This document shows positions 24,885 through 32,838 of a DNA stretch of 64,000 nt, in pieces. Position 1 is the stretch's first letter. Every line of letters begins with the position of its first letter. A program made the translations under genes and the position numbers. Source of the DNA: Pseudoflavitalea sp. G-6-1-2 (lineage in GTDB: Bacteria; Bacteroidota; Bacteroidia; Chitinophagales; Chitinophagaceae); the NCBI RefSeq assembly GCF_012927185.1, contig NZ_JABBGB010000004.1, forward strand, positions 1 to 64,000, read 5' to 3'. Below the pieces are notes generated by a model. That model was not told the origin of the DNA and searched no databases. It saw only the letters and a list, made by a program, of their open reading frames with translations.

Positions 24885-24901
24885 TCCCGTACGCGGTACA
24901 A
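24885..24901 (+). repeat. attR core: 17-bp direct repeat
   Basis: Exact copy of 15287-15303. The following host sequence contains the displaced tRNA-Glu terminator. To the left, GTACC (24877-24881) and GGTAC (24895-24899) form a dyad centred at 24888, as expected of a serine-recombinase half-site pair. Confidence 0.9.
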
Positions 24902-24907
24902 AAATCT

Positions 24908-24937
24908 GAAAGTCGCTGTAGTAGCGACTTTCGTCGT
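24908..24937 (+). terminator. Displaced original terminator of tRNA-Glu copy 2
   Basis: Stem 24908-24917 with 24923-24932 (GAAAGTCGCT/AGCGACTTTC) then TCGTCGTTTT. Nearly the same as the terminator of copy 1 at 12466-12493, showing this was the sequence after the tRNA before insertion. Confidence 0.85.
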
Positions 24938-24956
24938 TTTAGAGCATTTCTGTTTC

Positions 24957-25190
24957 TTACCTGAGCCAACTCCGTCTTCCCCACGCAACCAGTACAGCCA
25001 ACAATCCAAAGAAAACATTTACACCAATCGAAGCAACTTCCCCGCGTGCCACAAGAAATACACTGACTGCCACCATCAGTACAATTATCCCCCAGGCTGC
25101 ATAAACAGTAATTCTTCTCCATTTCTGCAATAAGGCCGGCAACACTAATCCAACACCAGCAAGTAAATCTATCACCCCTGTGAAGAGTCT
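24957..25190 (-). pseudogene. Truncated DoxX-like membrane protein
   Basis: About 78 codons with three hydrophobic helices (TGVIDLLAGVGLVLPALL, VYAAWGIIVLMVAVSVFLV, VNVFFGLLAVLVAW) resembling the C-terminal part of DoxX-like proteins (usually about 120-130 residues). The N-terminal helix and an ATG are missing; only TTG is available upstream at 25205. The sequence runs back-to-back into an HxlR fragment on the other strand, so both lost their 5' ends in a deletion. Confidence 0.65.
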
Positions 25191-25418
25191 AAGCGATTCA
25201 CACAAATATCGAAAGAAGTAGGTGGTGTCACAGACAAAGTACTGTCCAAAGAATTGAAGAACCTGGAAGCGAACCGCCTGATCAAAAGGACTGTTTACGA
25301 CACTTTTCCTCTTACTGTGGAATATTCAATAACAGCCCATGGCCTTTCTCTTGAGAATGTATTGGATGAACTTCATTTCTGGGGATTAGCTCACCGCAAG
25401 AAGATTTTGGGCAAGTAG
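25191..25418 (+). pseudogene. Truncated HxlR-family regulator
   Basis: Translation gives RFTQISKEVGGVTDKVLS, KELKNLEANRLIKRTVYD, TVEYSITAHG and LDELHFWGLAHRKK up to a TAG at 25416-25418. This is the C-terminal two thirds of an HxlR winged-helix regulator (normally about 110 residues). The first helix and start codon are absent, so it is non-functional. HxlR genes are commonly divergent from a DoxX or oxidoreductase gene, as the remnants here are. Confidence 0.8.
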
Positions 25419-25427
25419 TTCAATGGC

Positions 25428-26279
25428 CTATTTTTCAGTCAAACTGGCTCTATAAGCTATTGGAGTTAACCTGCCAATTCTTCTGAGTTGCTCAATTGGG
25501 TCACATTGTATCTTATGAACGTGGCCTTCCTTTTTTGCTAAGTCTGTGATTTGAACAAAATACAGAAATGCTTCCCTACCAAGCTCTTCCAACGTAATTA
25601 CTTCATTCTCCGTAATGAAAAAGTCAACACTGGCAATTAACGACGACTTTACCTCAATGTATCTTGTTTCAATTTTTGTTGAACTGTAAATATCATAACC
25701 AGCCGCAGTATTCTTCACTGAAACCTGATCAACATATGCTTCCGGCTTTTTTATTCCGAGTTCTTTCAAACGTTGTATTTCAAATTTCATAGCAATTGCT
25801 TCCCCAACCTGCCCAATCTCTGTTTGAAGTTTTAAGCTATTCAACAAGTCTTGAGGAGTAATCAGATTTCTCTTTCTGCCTCTTGCCTTTCCAGTTACTT
25901 TCAACGAAATAAAAGAGGCATTATCAGTATTATAGTTGGGAAAGAATGGCGAAATCCAATTTTCAAAAGATTTCCTAACATCTTTCTTAATCACTTCGAT
26001 TGGCGACCATTCAACTCCAGTAAGCCAGGCAATATGTTTCTGTGTTGTTCCTCCATCCGTTTTGTAACGAAACGATCGCAAATAATCTTCAACTATAATA
26101 TTTTTGAAAGCACAGAATTTGGATAGGCCAAATACATCTATTCCATTGACCTTAACATGAACAAAATACCTGGGGCCATTACCGATTGCAGCCTTCCAAA
26201 ATTCCGGCTTACCATAGAACTCTAAGGTTGAGCTTATGAGCTCATCGATATTATCAACAAATTCGTAGTTTGTAGTCAT
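25428..26279 (-). CDS. DUF3883-domain protein, putative PD-(D/E)XK nuclease
   Basis: A 283-residue protein. The C-terminal half matches DUF3883: IGQVGEAIAMKFEIQRLKELG, VSVKNTAAGYDIYSS, then RYIEVKSS and FFITENEV. The Asp of GYDI and Glu-x-Lys of IEVKSS fit a PD-(D/E)XK nuclease active site. The N-terminal 140 residues are not recognised. DUF3883 often appears as a module of restriction-type or helicase defence proteins; here it stands alone, just outside the element and next to the DoxX/HxlR scar. Nuclease activity is inferred from motifs only. Confidence 0.72.
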   Translation of the reverse strand: MTTNYEFVDNIDELISSTLEFYGKPEFWKAAIGNGPRYFVHVKVNGIDVFGLSKFCAFKNIIVEDYLRSFRYKTDGGTTQKHIAWLTGVEWSPIEVIKKDVRKSFENWISPFFPNYNTDNASFISLKVTGKARGRKRNLITPQDLLNSLKLQTEIGQVGEAIAMKFEIQRLKELGIKKPEAYVDQVSVKNTAAGYDIYSSTKIETRYIEVKSSLIASVDFFITENEVITLEELGREAFLYFVQITDLAKKEGHVHKIQCDPIEQLRRIGRLTPIAYRASLTEK

Positions 26280-26380
26280 TGGAAAAACTCATGATTTTCT
26301 AAATATACATAACTCCTTAGCTTCCCGGAATATTAAGTAAAGAAGAGAATCAGGAAAGTTGAAATTTGGGAAAACCGTTT

Positions 26381-27217
26381 TTATATTACCCTCTTCATCT
26401 CAAACTGATTAATAAAATTCACCAGTCCCTGCTTCTTCAAAAACCATGACAGCTCTTCCCCCACCTCATCAACATTATTCATTTGTGCTTTCGCCTGCGG
26501 CATTTGTTGCCGCATCTCTGCAAAAAGCTGCGTTGCAATTCCTTTTCTCCGATGATCTTTCGATACCGCCAACTGATAAACCCGATTGTTACCCGGATTG
26601 AAAATCACATACCCCACCAGCACATCATCTATATACGCTCCCAATGCTTTAGGCTGTATGATCTCTATGCTTTGATGGGCATTCTGCCAGCTTGGTTCAA
26701 TATCCCAAAACGATTGAAGCAGAGTCCACGAATAATCCTTCAATGGTCTGATGTCTGCAACTTTTGAATGATCATCAGTTTTGATCTCTCCGGCAAAACA
26801 CAAAAACTTCCGACAAATCATGAATTCATTCTTCTCATATGCACGAATGGCAGATTGATTGCGCTCAATCACTTCGAGTTTCATCTCATCTACCTGCTGC
26901 TGTTTCATTAACGGCAGTAAATATTCATACATCTTCCCAACCAATCCTTGTCCACGAAACTCAGGCAGTACGCCCGTTCCAGCATTATAGACTATTTTGC
27001 TTCCATTTATTGCCCGCAATCCATGCATCATGGTCGCAACCATTCTATTCTGCTCAAAAACTCCGGCAGACAATTCCAACTGAATATGCTCCGAAGCCAT
27101 TTTCAGCTGCAATTGATCCGTATTTAGTTGATATGGCACCACATAATCCGCAAACGCACCATTGATGGCAAGTAACAGATTGCCCGTATCCTGAACTGTA
27201 AGATTTCGTATTAGCAT
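26381..27217 (-). CDS. GNAT N-acetyltransferase (tandem domains)
   Basis: A 278-residue acetyltransferase with two GNAT folds. The first carries the acetyl-CoA loop LPEFRGQGLVGKMYEYLLPLM; the second has YQLAVSKDHRRKGIATQLFAEM with the canonical R/Q-x-x-G-x-A/G loop. The acceptor is unknown. The ATG at 27217 is chosen; the codon two triplets upstream is TTG. It stands alone between the DUF3883 gene and the divergent SGNH hydrolase. Confidence 0.88.
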   Translation of the reverse strand: MLIRNLTVQDTGNLLLAINGAFADYVVPYQLNTDQLQLKMASEHIQLELSAGVFEQNRMVATMMHGLRAINGSKIVYNAGTGVLPEFRGQGLVGKMYEYLLPLMKQQQVDEMKLEVIERNQSAIRAYEKNEFMICRKFLCFAGEIKTDDHSKVADIRPLKDYSWTLLQSFWDIEPSWQNAHQSIEIIQPKALGAYIDDVLVGYVIFNPGNNRVYQLAVSKDHRRKGIATQLFAEMRQQMPQAKAQMNNVDEVGEELSWFLKKQGLVNFINQFEMKRVI

Positions 27218-27435
27218 AATCAATTCTTGTAACGATGAACACTGTTACGATAATGCTGTAATGTACCTAATTGTTTGCTTGATGAATGTGTTTGTACATG
27301 AGCGGGGAATTCAGAAGATGGAGAGACTCGCCTTATTTTTGATGCATAACCAGCACAATAAATTGAATACGGGAGAATATCCATCGGTTTGTACCTTCAG
27401 GCATCATTGCATCACAATCCAATAATGCACGCCAC

Positions 27436-28800
27436 ATGCACAAACGATCATTTCTTTTATCCGGCATCCTTGCAACCCTGTCCCTGACTGGCTTAGCGCA
27501 GCAATCACCTGTATTGTTCCCCGACAAATCAACTGTCTGCTTTGTAGGAAACAGCATCACTCAGAACGGAGAATACATCCACTATATCCGAAGCTACTAC
27601 GCAACAAGATTTCCTGCGAGACAAGTAAAGATGTTCAACTGCGGCATCTCCGGCGATGTTACCGGAGGCATTCTCGCACGCATGCAGCCAGACATCATGT
27701 CGCGCAAACCAGACTATGCCGTAATCATGATCGGCATGAACGACGTTAACCGCCCGCTCTACGACGCCAAATTCAATGGCAACGATAGTGCACAAAAAAA
27801 GAAAGCCGAAGCGCTCGCAACTTACAAAGCCAATCTCACCAAAATAGTCTCTTACCTCGTAGAGCATAAGGTAAAAGTGATTCTGCAAAAACCTTCCATC
27901 TACGATCAAACCGGCAAACTCGGCACCAACAATCTGTTCGGTGTGAACGATGCACTTAAAACCTGCGCTGGCTACATGCAGGAGCTCGCCACCAAATACA
28001 AATTGCCTGTTGTCGACTACTGGACCATCATGACCAACGTAAACAAGGCCATGCAAGCCAAAGACAGCACAGCCACCATCGTAGGAAAGGATCGCGTACA
28101 CCCAGCATCACCCGGACATTTCACCATGGGTTATCAGTTCCTGCATACCACATTGGGTAAAGTTCCCGCTGTGAGCATCAAACTGGCTCCGGGCGTTAAG
28201 AAGCCTGAAGTAACAGGTGCAACTTTTACAGAGTTCAGCTATGGCAGCAATCATATCGGATTTACGTATAAGCCTGCTTTCCTTCCCTACTTTGTGAACC
28301 CTGCAGCAGCGTCTGCGTTGGAGTATATTCCTTTTACCAAAGAACTCAATACAGAATTGCTGCAGATCACTCATATGCCCGCAGGAAATTATGCGTTGAT
28401 GATGAACAATGTAATGGCAGGAGAATTCACTGCGGAGGATTTCAAAAAAGGTATCGATCTCGCATCACTCAATACTCCTGAAACAGAGCAGGCAAAAAAA
28501 GTAGTGGAATATTGCGAAGCCATCCGCAAGCATGAATCAGACATGCGCCAGGTACGACATATGGAATACAGAGTGCTATCGAAACTGCCTAACGGAAACA
28601 TCCCCGACAGCGGCATTGCCATTCTTAAGAGAAAACTTGCAGACACAGCAGTGAAAGGAAACGACCGCATAAACTACGAGCGTTACCTTAAAAACAAAGC
28701 TCACGAAACCGGGCTGTACAAAGAGTTTGACGCCATGTATAAAAAACTGTACAGCATCAACAAACCTGAAGCTATCAGGGTAAGAATTCAAAAAATGTAG
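27436..28800 (+). CDS. Exported SGNH/GDSL-type hydrolase
   Basis: A 454-residue secreted esterase-like enzyme with a signal peptide ending LTGLAQ. The SGNH blocks are present: catalytic Ser in FVGNSITQNG (about residue 37), Gly in the ISGDVTGG block, Asn in GMNDV, and Asp/His in DRVHPASPGH. Members in Bacteroidota act as carbohydrate esterases on plant or bacterial polysaccharides. The C-terminal 200 residues form an extra domain without clear motif. It is a single gene followed by a strong terminator. Confidence 0.88.
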   Translation: MHKRSFLLSGILATLSLTGLAQQSPVLFPDKSTVCFVGNSITQNGEYIHYIRSYYATRFPARQVKMFNCGISGDVTGGILARMQPDIMSRKPDYAVIMIGMNDVNRPLYDAKFNGNDSAQKKKAEALATYKANLTKIVSYLVEHKVKVILQKPSIYDQTGKLGTNNLFGVNDALKTCAGYMQELATKYKLPVVDYWTIMTNVNKAMQAKDSTATIVGKDRVHPASPGHFTMGYQFLHTTLGKVPAVSIKLAPGVKKPEVTGATFTEFSYGSNHIGFTYKPAFLPYFVNPAAASALEYIPFTKELNTELLQITHMPAGNYALMMNNVMAGEFTAEDFKKGIDLASLNTPETEQAKKVVEYCEAIRKHESDMRQVRHMEYRVLSKLPNGNIPDSGIAILKRKLADTAVKGNDRINYERYLKNKAHETGLYKEFDAMYKKLYSINKPEAIRVRIQKM

Positions 28801-28831
28801 TGTTGAAAAGATATTGTTATTACTAAGAACA

Positions 28832-28866
28832 CAAATCGGCTGACTTATAAAGAGTCAGCCGATTTG
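28832..28866. terminator. Bidirectional intrinsic terminator
   Basis: Perfect 14-bp stem 28832-28845 with 28853-28866 between the convergent SGNH hydrolase and histidine kinase genes. Confidence 0.85.
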
Positions 28867-28884
28867 CGTTTAATCCAGTATCAA

Positions 28885-31020
28885 TTATGCGCGGAGAGGC
28901 GCTACCAGATACGTGATCTTCGAATGCAGTTCTCCTGGCCTGAAAGGTTTATGAATGAAATCAGTAAATCCTTTCTGCAAAAGATCGGACTGCATATTAT
29001 CGTACACGGCTGCTGTAAATGCCAGCACCGGAATGGTTTCGTTCATTTTCCGGATCTCTTTGAGGGCTGTTGCTCCATCCATTTCGGGCATCTCCAGATC
29101 GATGAGCAACAGATCGTATGATTCGCGCTTGAATTGCTCCACCGCTTCTTTTCCGTTGGTGGCTTCGCTTACATCGATGCCCCATTTGGTGAGAAATCGT
29201 TTGGCAATGGAAAGGTTCACCGGATTATCTTCAGCAATCAGCACACGCACTCCCTGCAATGGCTCCAGCTGTCCTGCATTTTCTTCGTGGATATAACGGG
29301 GCTTGTTCTCATTCACTTTCAGCTCTACGGTGAAGTGGAAGGCGCTGCCTTTCCCTTCTTCGCTTTCAAGCAGCAGATCACTGTTGAAACGGTTGAGAAT
29401 TTTTTTGGTGATGGCGAGACCGAGGCCTGTGCCTCCGTATTTGCGGGTGGTGTTTACATCCGCCTGCGTAAAGCTTTCGAAGATCTCTCGGTGTTTGTTT
29501 CTCGGAATGCCGATACCGGTATCCATCACAATAAACTGAATGGTTACCTGCGAACTGGTGGAGAACAGCTGCCTTACTGCCAGCGTGATCTTTCCGCTAT
29601 GCGTAAACTTGATGGCATTGGAAAGCAGGTTGCTCAATACCTGATTAAGACGGGTTTCGTCGGTGATCAGTTCGGTATCGAGTCTTTCGTCTATATCACA
29701 TTTGAAATCAAGATCACGTGCAATGGCCTGACTGCTGAACTGGGTGCTAAGCTTCTCTATGAATTCTTTCATGTTCACGGGAACGCTTGCCAGCTCCAGC
29801 TTTCCTGCTTCCAGCTTGTGATAATCGAGAATATCATTCACCAGCTGCATCATATGCCGCGAGGAGAATTTCAGAATATCGAGATGCGGCTTCTGTGCCG
29901 GCAGGTATTCTTCCTGCAGCAGCAGATTGGATGCACCGATGATGCCGTTCAGCGGCGTCCGCAACTCATGACTCATATTGGAGAGGAAACGCGATTTTGT
30001 TTTTGCAGCCACTTCCGCAGTCTCCTTGGCTTTCATCAGTTCAAACTCCGTCATCTTCACCTGCGAAACATCGAGGATACTGATCTTGGTATATCGGGTA
30101 TCCTTGTAAGAGAAAGGCACCACACTCACGTATCCGTGGAATGTACGGCCGGTTTTGCTGGAGAAAGCCAGTTCGCCCTGCCAGTTTTTTGCACCCGATG
30201 CCACGGCTTCTTCGATGGATACGAACTGCCTGATATGATCTTCTTCAAACCATTTCTCGATAGTGGTTCCTTCGATCTCTCTTTTTTCGTCCACCTCGAA
30301 CATTTCAAGCGCCCGCTGATTGCAGCTTGCGATGATATTGGTTTGTGCATAGATGATGAAAACCCCGTCGAGCGAAGTATTGAAGATGGTATCACCGAAT
30401 TTCTTTTCTTCCATGATAGCACCTTCATTGTCGCGGTTCACACGGAGGATGGCATAAGAAAATACGATGGTAGCACATAAGCTCATCAGCAGATTGCTGC
30501 TGTACAGCCGCGAGTATAAAGCTTCGTTGATGTTCTGAATATTGTTCATGTAGGGCGCCACTTTTAGGCAGACCAACGAACTGAGAATGGTAATTGCATA
30601 TACCAGCAACAATTCCCGCGCATGCCTTCGCATGTTCACCACAAATGTGAGGGCAAGAAAATAAGGGAAATACAACAGGTATTCGCCCGCGCGCAATCCT
30701 TCGAGGTAACTGATGAGGATCAGGTACAGATTCACATTCACAATGGCGATGATGCGGCCGGTTTCGATTTTTCTTTTAGATCCGAAATAAAAGGCCAGCA
30801 AAAAGAAATAGGCGGATGTGATATTAACGAGCGCGCTGATATATAGCTTATGGTAGAAGTAGGAGATTACGGAGTAAGAGTTCACCATCAGTGCAAGCAT
30901 GATGAACTGATTGAAGCGGATGGTTTTCTTTCGCTGGTCTTTCGACACCCCATCCTGCACTCCCGAATAGACAATATCACGGTAAATTGACCATCCGAGA
31001 TATAATAATTTCTGCTTCAT
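28885..31020 (-). CDS. Hybrid sensor histidine kinase with receiver domain
   Basis: A 711-residue membrane kinase. About six N-terminal transmembrane helices (residues 35-210) precede a PAS domain (FNTSLDGVFIIYAQTNIIASCNQRALEMFEVD), then HisKA with the phospho-accepting His in NMSHELRTPLNG, HATPase (ILDYHKLEAGKLEL, VLSNLLSNAIKFT, DTGIGIP, GGTGLGLAI), then a C-terminal receiver with Asp in LLIDLEMPEMDG. It is divergent from adjacent Hpt and LytTR genes, which complete a His-Asp-His-Asp relay. The signal is unknown. Confidence 0.94.
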   Translation of the reverse strand: MKQKLLYLGWSIYRDIVYSGVQDGVSKDQRKKTIRFNQFIMLALMVNSYSVISYFYHKLYISALVNITSAYFFLLAFYFGSKRKIETGRIIAIVNVNLYLILISYLEGLRAGEYLLYFPYFLALTFVVNMRRHARELLLVYAITILSSLVCLKVAPYMNNIQNINEALYSRLYSSNLLMSLCATIVFSYAILRVNRDNEGAIMEEKKFGDTIFNTSLDGVFIIYAQTNIIASCNQRALEMFEVDEKREIEGTTIEKWFEEDHIRQFVSIEEAVASGAKNWQGELAFSSKTGRTFHGYVSVVPFSYKDTRYTKISILDVSQVKMTEFELMKAKETAEVAAKTKSRFLSNMSHELRTPLNGIIGASNLLLQEEYLPAQKPHLDILKFSSRHMMQLVNDILDYHKLEAGKLELASVPVNMKEFIEKLSTQFSSQAIARDLDFKCDIDERLDTELITDETRLNQVLSNLLSNAIKFTHSGKITLAVRQLFSTSSQVTIQFIVMDTGIGIPRNKHREIFESFTQADVNTTRKYGGTGLGLAITKKILNRFNSDLLLESEEGKGSAFHFTVELKVNENKPRYIHEENAGQLEPLQGVRVLIAEDNPVNLSIAKRFLTKWGIDVSEATNGKEAVEQFKRESYDLLLIDLEMPEMDGATALKEIRKMNETIPVLAFTAAVYDNMQSDLLQKGFTDFIHKPFRPGELHSKITYLVAPLRA

Positions 31021-31099
31021 ACAGTTATTTAAATAGGCTATCGGATTACTTTTACTGCGAATCCTGAGTATAACGCAAAAATTTACAAACTATTTTCTT

Positions 31100-31510
31100 A
31101 TGATTCAGCCGGGCCCAGGCAAAAATTTTGAATTCAGTGAAAAAATCGATGCCGATTATCTCTTCAGTTTATATGCAGATGATTATCCATACATAGAAGA
31201 GGTGTTTTCCATCACCTTAACTCATTTCGATGCCGATCTGGATACCCTTCGTTATGCATGGGCCTCCGGCAATATATCTGAATTAAAAAAAGCAGCCCAT
31301 AAAATGAAGCCTGCCATGGGTTTTGCAGGGCTCACCCATTCCCAGCAACGCTGCCAGGATTTTGAAGAAGCCTGCCATCGCACCACTTCAGTTGCAGCAC
31401 TTGAGGAGAATTATCAGCAACTTATTACTACTTTAGCCGAAAGCAAATTACTCATCGCCGCTGAGTATGAACGATTGAAAGCCCATAACAAACTCCCTTT
31501 ATGCCCTTAA
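31100..31510 (+). CDS. Histidine phosphotransfer (Hpt) protein
   Basis: A 136-residue helical-bundle protein. The phosphorylated His lies in KKAAHKMKPAMGFAGL near residue 66, the classic Hpt pattern. It would carry phosphate between the receiver of the hybrid kinase (divergent neighbour, 79 nt away) and the LytTR response regulator, whose start overlaps this gene by 10 nt, indicating translational coupling. Confidence 0.9.
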   Translation: MIQPGPGKNFEFSEKIDADYLFSLYADDYPYIEEVFSITLTHFDADLDTLRYAWASGNISELKKAAHKMKPAMGFAGLTHSQQRCQDFEEACHRTTSVAALEENYQQLITTLAESKLLIAAEYERLKAHNKLPLCP

Positions 31511-32190
31511 CCTGTGTTATTGTCGAAGATCTCCAGGTAGCCGCTGATTATCTCACCAGATGTTGCGAAAAAAGCGGACTGGTAACCGTGCAGGCACATT
31601 ATACCAACGTGGCCGAAGCGCTCGAATACCTGAATAAACAGGCCATCGACCTATTGTTTCTCGACGTTGAAATGCCCGGCGCTACCGGGTTTGAGCTGCT
31701 CGACCAGCTGGCCTATCATCCCAAAGTGATTCTCACCACTTCCAAATCGGAATATGCCTATAATGCTTTCGAGTACAATGTAACTGACTTTCTCAAAAAG
31801 CCATTCACTTACCAGCGCTTTCTCGATGCAGTGCATAAACTTAACACTGCCACGGAAACCATTGCCACTCCCAATCACAACGATCATATCTTCATCAAGA
31901 GCGATGGCAAACTGGTGAGACTGAAAAACGATGATATTCTGTTCATGGAAAGCATGGGCGATTATGTGAAGTTTGTTACCAACGACAAGAAATACGTGAC
32001 CCACAATACCATCAAACACCTCGAAGAGAAGATCAACAAACAGTATTTCATTAAAGTACATCGCTCGTATATCATTAATATCACCAAAATCGATGATATC
32101 CGCGAGAACGATCTTTTCATCAAAGGATTTGAGATTCCTATCAGCAAAGCCCATCGTGCGGAGGTGATCAAACGGCTCAACATTATCTGA
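31501..32190 (+). CDS. LytTR-family response regulator
   Basis: A 229-residue regulator. The receiver domain (1-120) has the acidic pair VEDLQ, phospho-acceptor Asp in LLFLDVEMPG (about 54) and Lys in LKKPF. The C-terminal LytTR DNA-binding domain (about 130-229) shows FIKSDGKLVRLKNDDILFME, GDYVKFVT and FIKVHRSYIINI. It is the output of the phosphorelay with the Hpt protein it overlaps. No LytTR target repeat could be assigned by eye. Confidence 0.94.
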   Translation: MPLTCVIVEDLQVAADYLTRCCEKSGLVTVQAHYTNVAEALEYLNKQAIDLLFLDVEMPGATGFELLDQLAYHPKVILTTSKSEYAYNAFEYNVTDFLKKPFTYQRFLDAVHKLNTATETIATPNHNDHIFIKSDGKLVRLKNDDILFMESMGDYVKFVTNDKKYVTHNTIKHLEEKINKQYFIKVHRSYIINITKIDDIRENDLFIKGFEIPISKAHRAEVIKRLNII

Positions 32191-32389
32191 TGATGATAGT
32201 TTTTGGGCAGTTCATCGGTTAAATAAGTCGTTTAGACGAAGAAAAGCGCTCAAACAACTAATATATTTTCTGTTTGAACACCCTTTTTTAATCTTTGTAA
32301 TGTCAAGAACGAATAACAAGCTAACTAATTCATTATAAAGATATTATTTGTGACGGTTATCTCTAATACACCCTCCCGGACAGAGGACA

Positions 32390-32496
32390 AATGAAATCCG
32401 TACAGTATGAAAACTCATGAGTAACAGATCGATTACCCTACTCATAAAAGCTTAGGATTTCATTCAAGGGGGCTGACCAATGGTCTGCCCCTTTTT
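32390..32496 (+). ncRNA. Candidate structured small RNA
   Basis: In the gene-free stretch 32191-32773 a 10-bp perfect outer stem (32390-32399 with 32455-32464) encloses a 7-bp inner stem (32417-32423 with 32439-32445), followed 4 nt later by a terminator hairpin. The order stem-domain then terminator suggests an independent RNA or the 3' end of a longer one. No promoter of consensus quality is visible. Family unknown. Confidence 0.5.
32469..32496 (+). terminator. Intrinsic terminator of the candidate RNA
   Basis: Stem 32469-32478 with 32482-32491 (GGGGCTGACC/GGTCTGCCCC, one T-T mismatch), then TTTTT at 32492-32496. Confidence 0.75.
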
Positions 32497-32773
32497 CATT
32501 TGTAATTATTTGTTTCTTTTTATATAAGAAAGATTCTGCATCTTTGAATGATCAGACCCAATTTGTACTTACCGGTTTCACGGAGCCACTCTACAATCAT
32601 TTTCTCCGAAATCCAATTCACTGAAGAACTTTCGATAGCACATCTCCTCGGAGAAAAACCAACGCAATATCCATCGAAGAATCTACGGTATATCCCGTAT
32701 CTGAAAGGCCCGTTATATCCACATCCCTATTGATTTTCTCTGTTATTCGTTTGATTACCCATGGTAAAGAATT

Positions 32774-32802
32774 AAAAAGCTGCCCCGTGAGGCAGCTTTT
32801 TT
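32774..32802. terminator. Bidirectional intrinsic terminator
   Basis: Stem 32774-32784 with 32791-32801 (AAAAAGCTGCC/GGCAGCTTTTT). It ends the minus-strand MBL nuclease transcript. The preceding 32497-32773 holds no supported gene. Confidence 0.85.
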
Positions 32803-32838
32803 ATGAAGTTTCATCGATGTTGAAGGAATGATGATCGG

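Larger units (their letters stand above)
15287..24901. mobile_element. Integrative element in tRNA-Glu carrying a SIR2-Argonaute defence gene
   Basis: A 9.6-kb segment bounded by 17-bp direct repeats (15287-15303 and 24885-24901) of the tRNA-Glu 3' end. It contains a serine recombinase at its left end, six small or unknown genes, an XRE regulator, a SIR2-APAZ-Argonaute gene and a membrane/zinc-ribbon protein. Base composition of the right half is visibly richer in A+T than flanking genes. No relaxase, conjugation or replication gene is visible, so it would need helper functions to transfer. The displaced tRNA terminator lies immediately right of the right repeat. Confidence 0.88.

Noticed and set aside
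15240-24901. Conjugative transposon
   Set aside because: No relaxase, coupling protein, Tra genes or replication protein are visible; the element is at most mobilisable.
24805-25122. 105-codon minus-strand frame across attR
   Set aside because: Not a gene in the integrated state: its end is the alternative recombinase tail used only in the excised circle, and its beginning is antisense to nothing functional but overlaps the DoxX remnant.
29134-30480. 448-codon frame on the plus strand opposite the histidine kinase
   Set aside because: The minus strand encodes a complete kinase with all motifs; this frame has no family motif.
32548-32733. Possible 61-codon gene after the candidate RNA
   Set aside because: A CATCTTTG box precedes the ATG, but there is no -33 box, no recognisable sequence and no partner gene; too weak to list.
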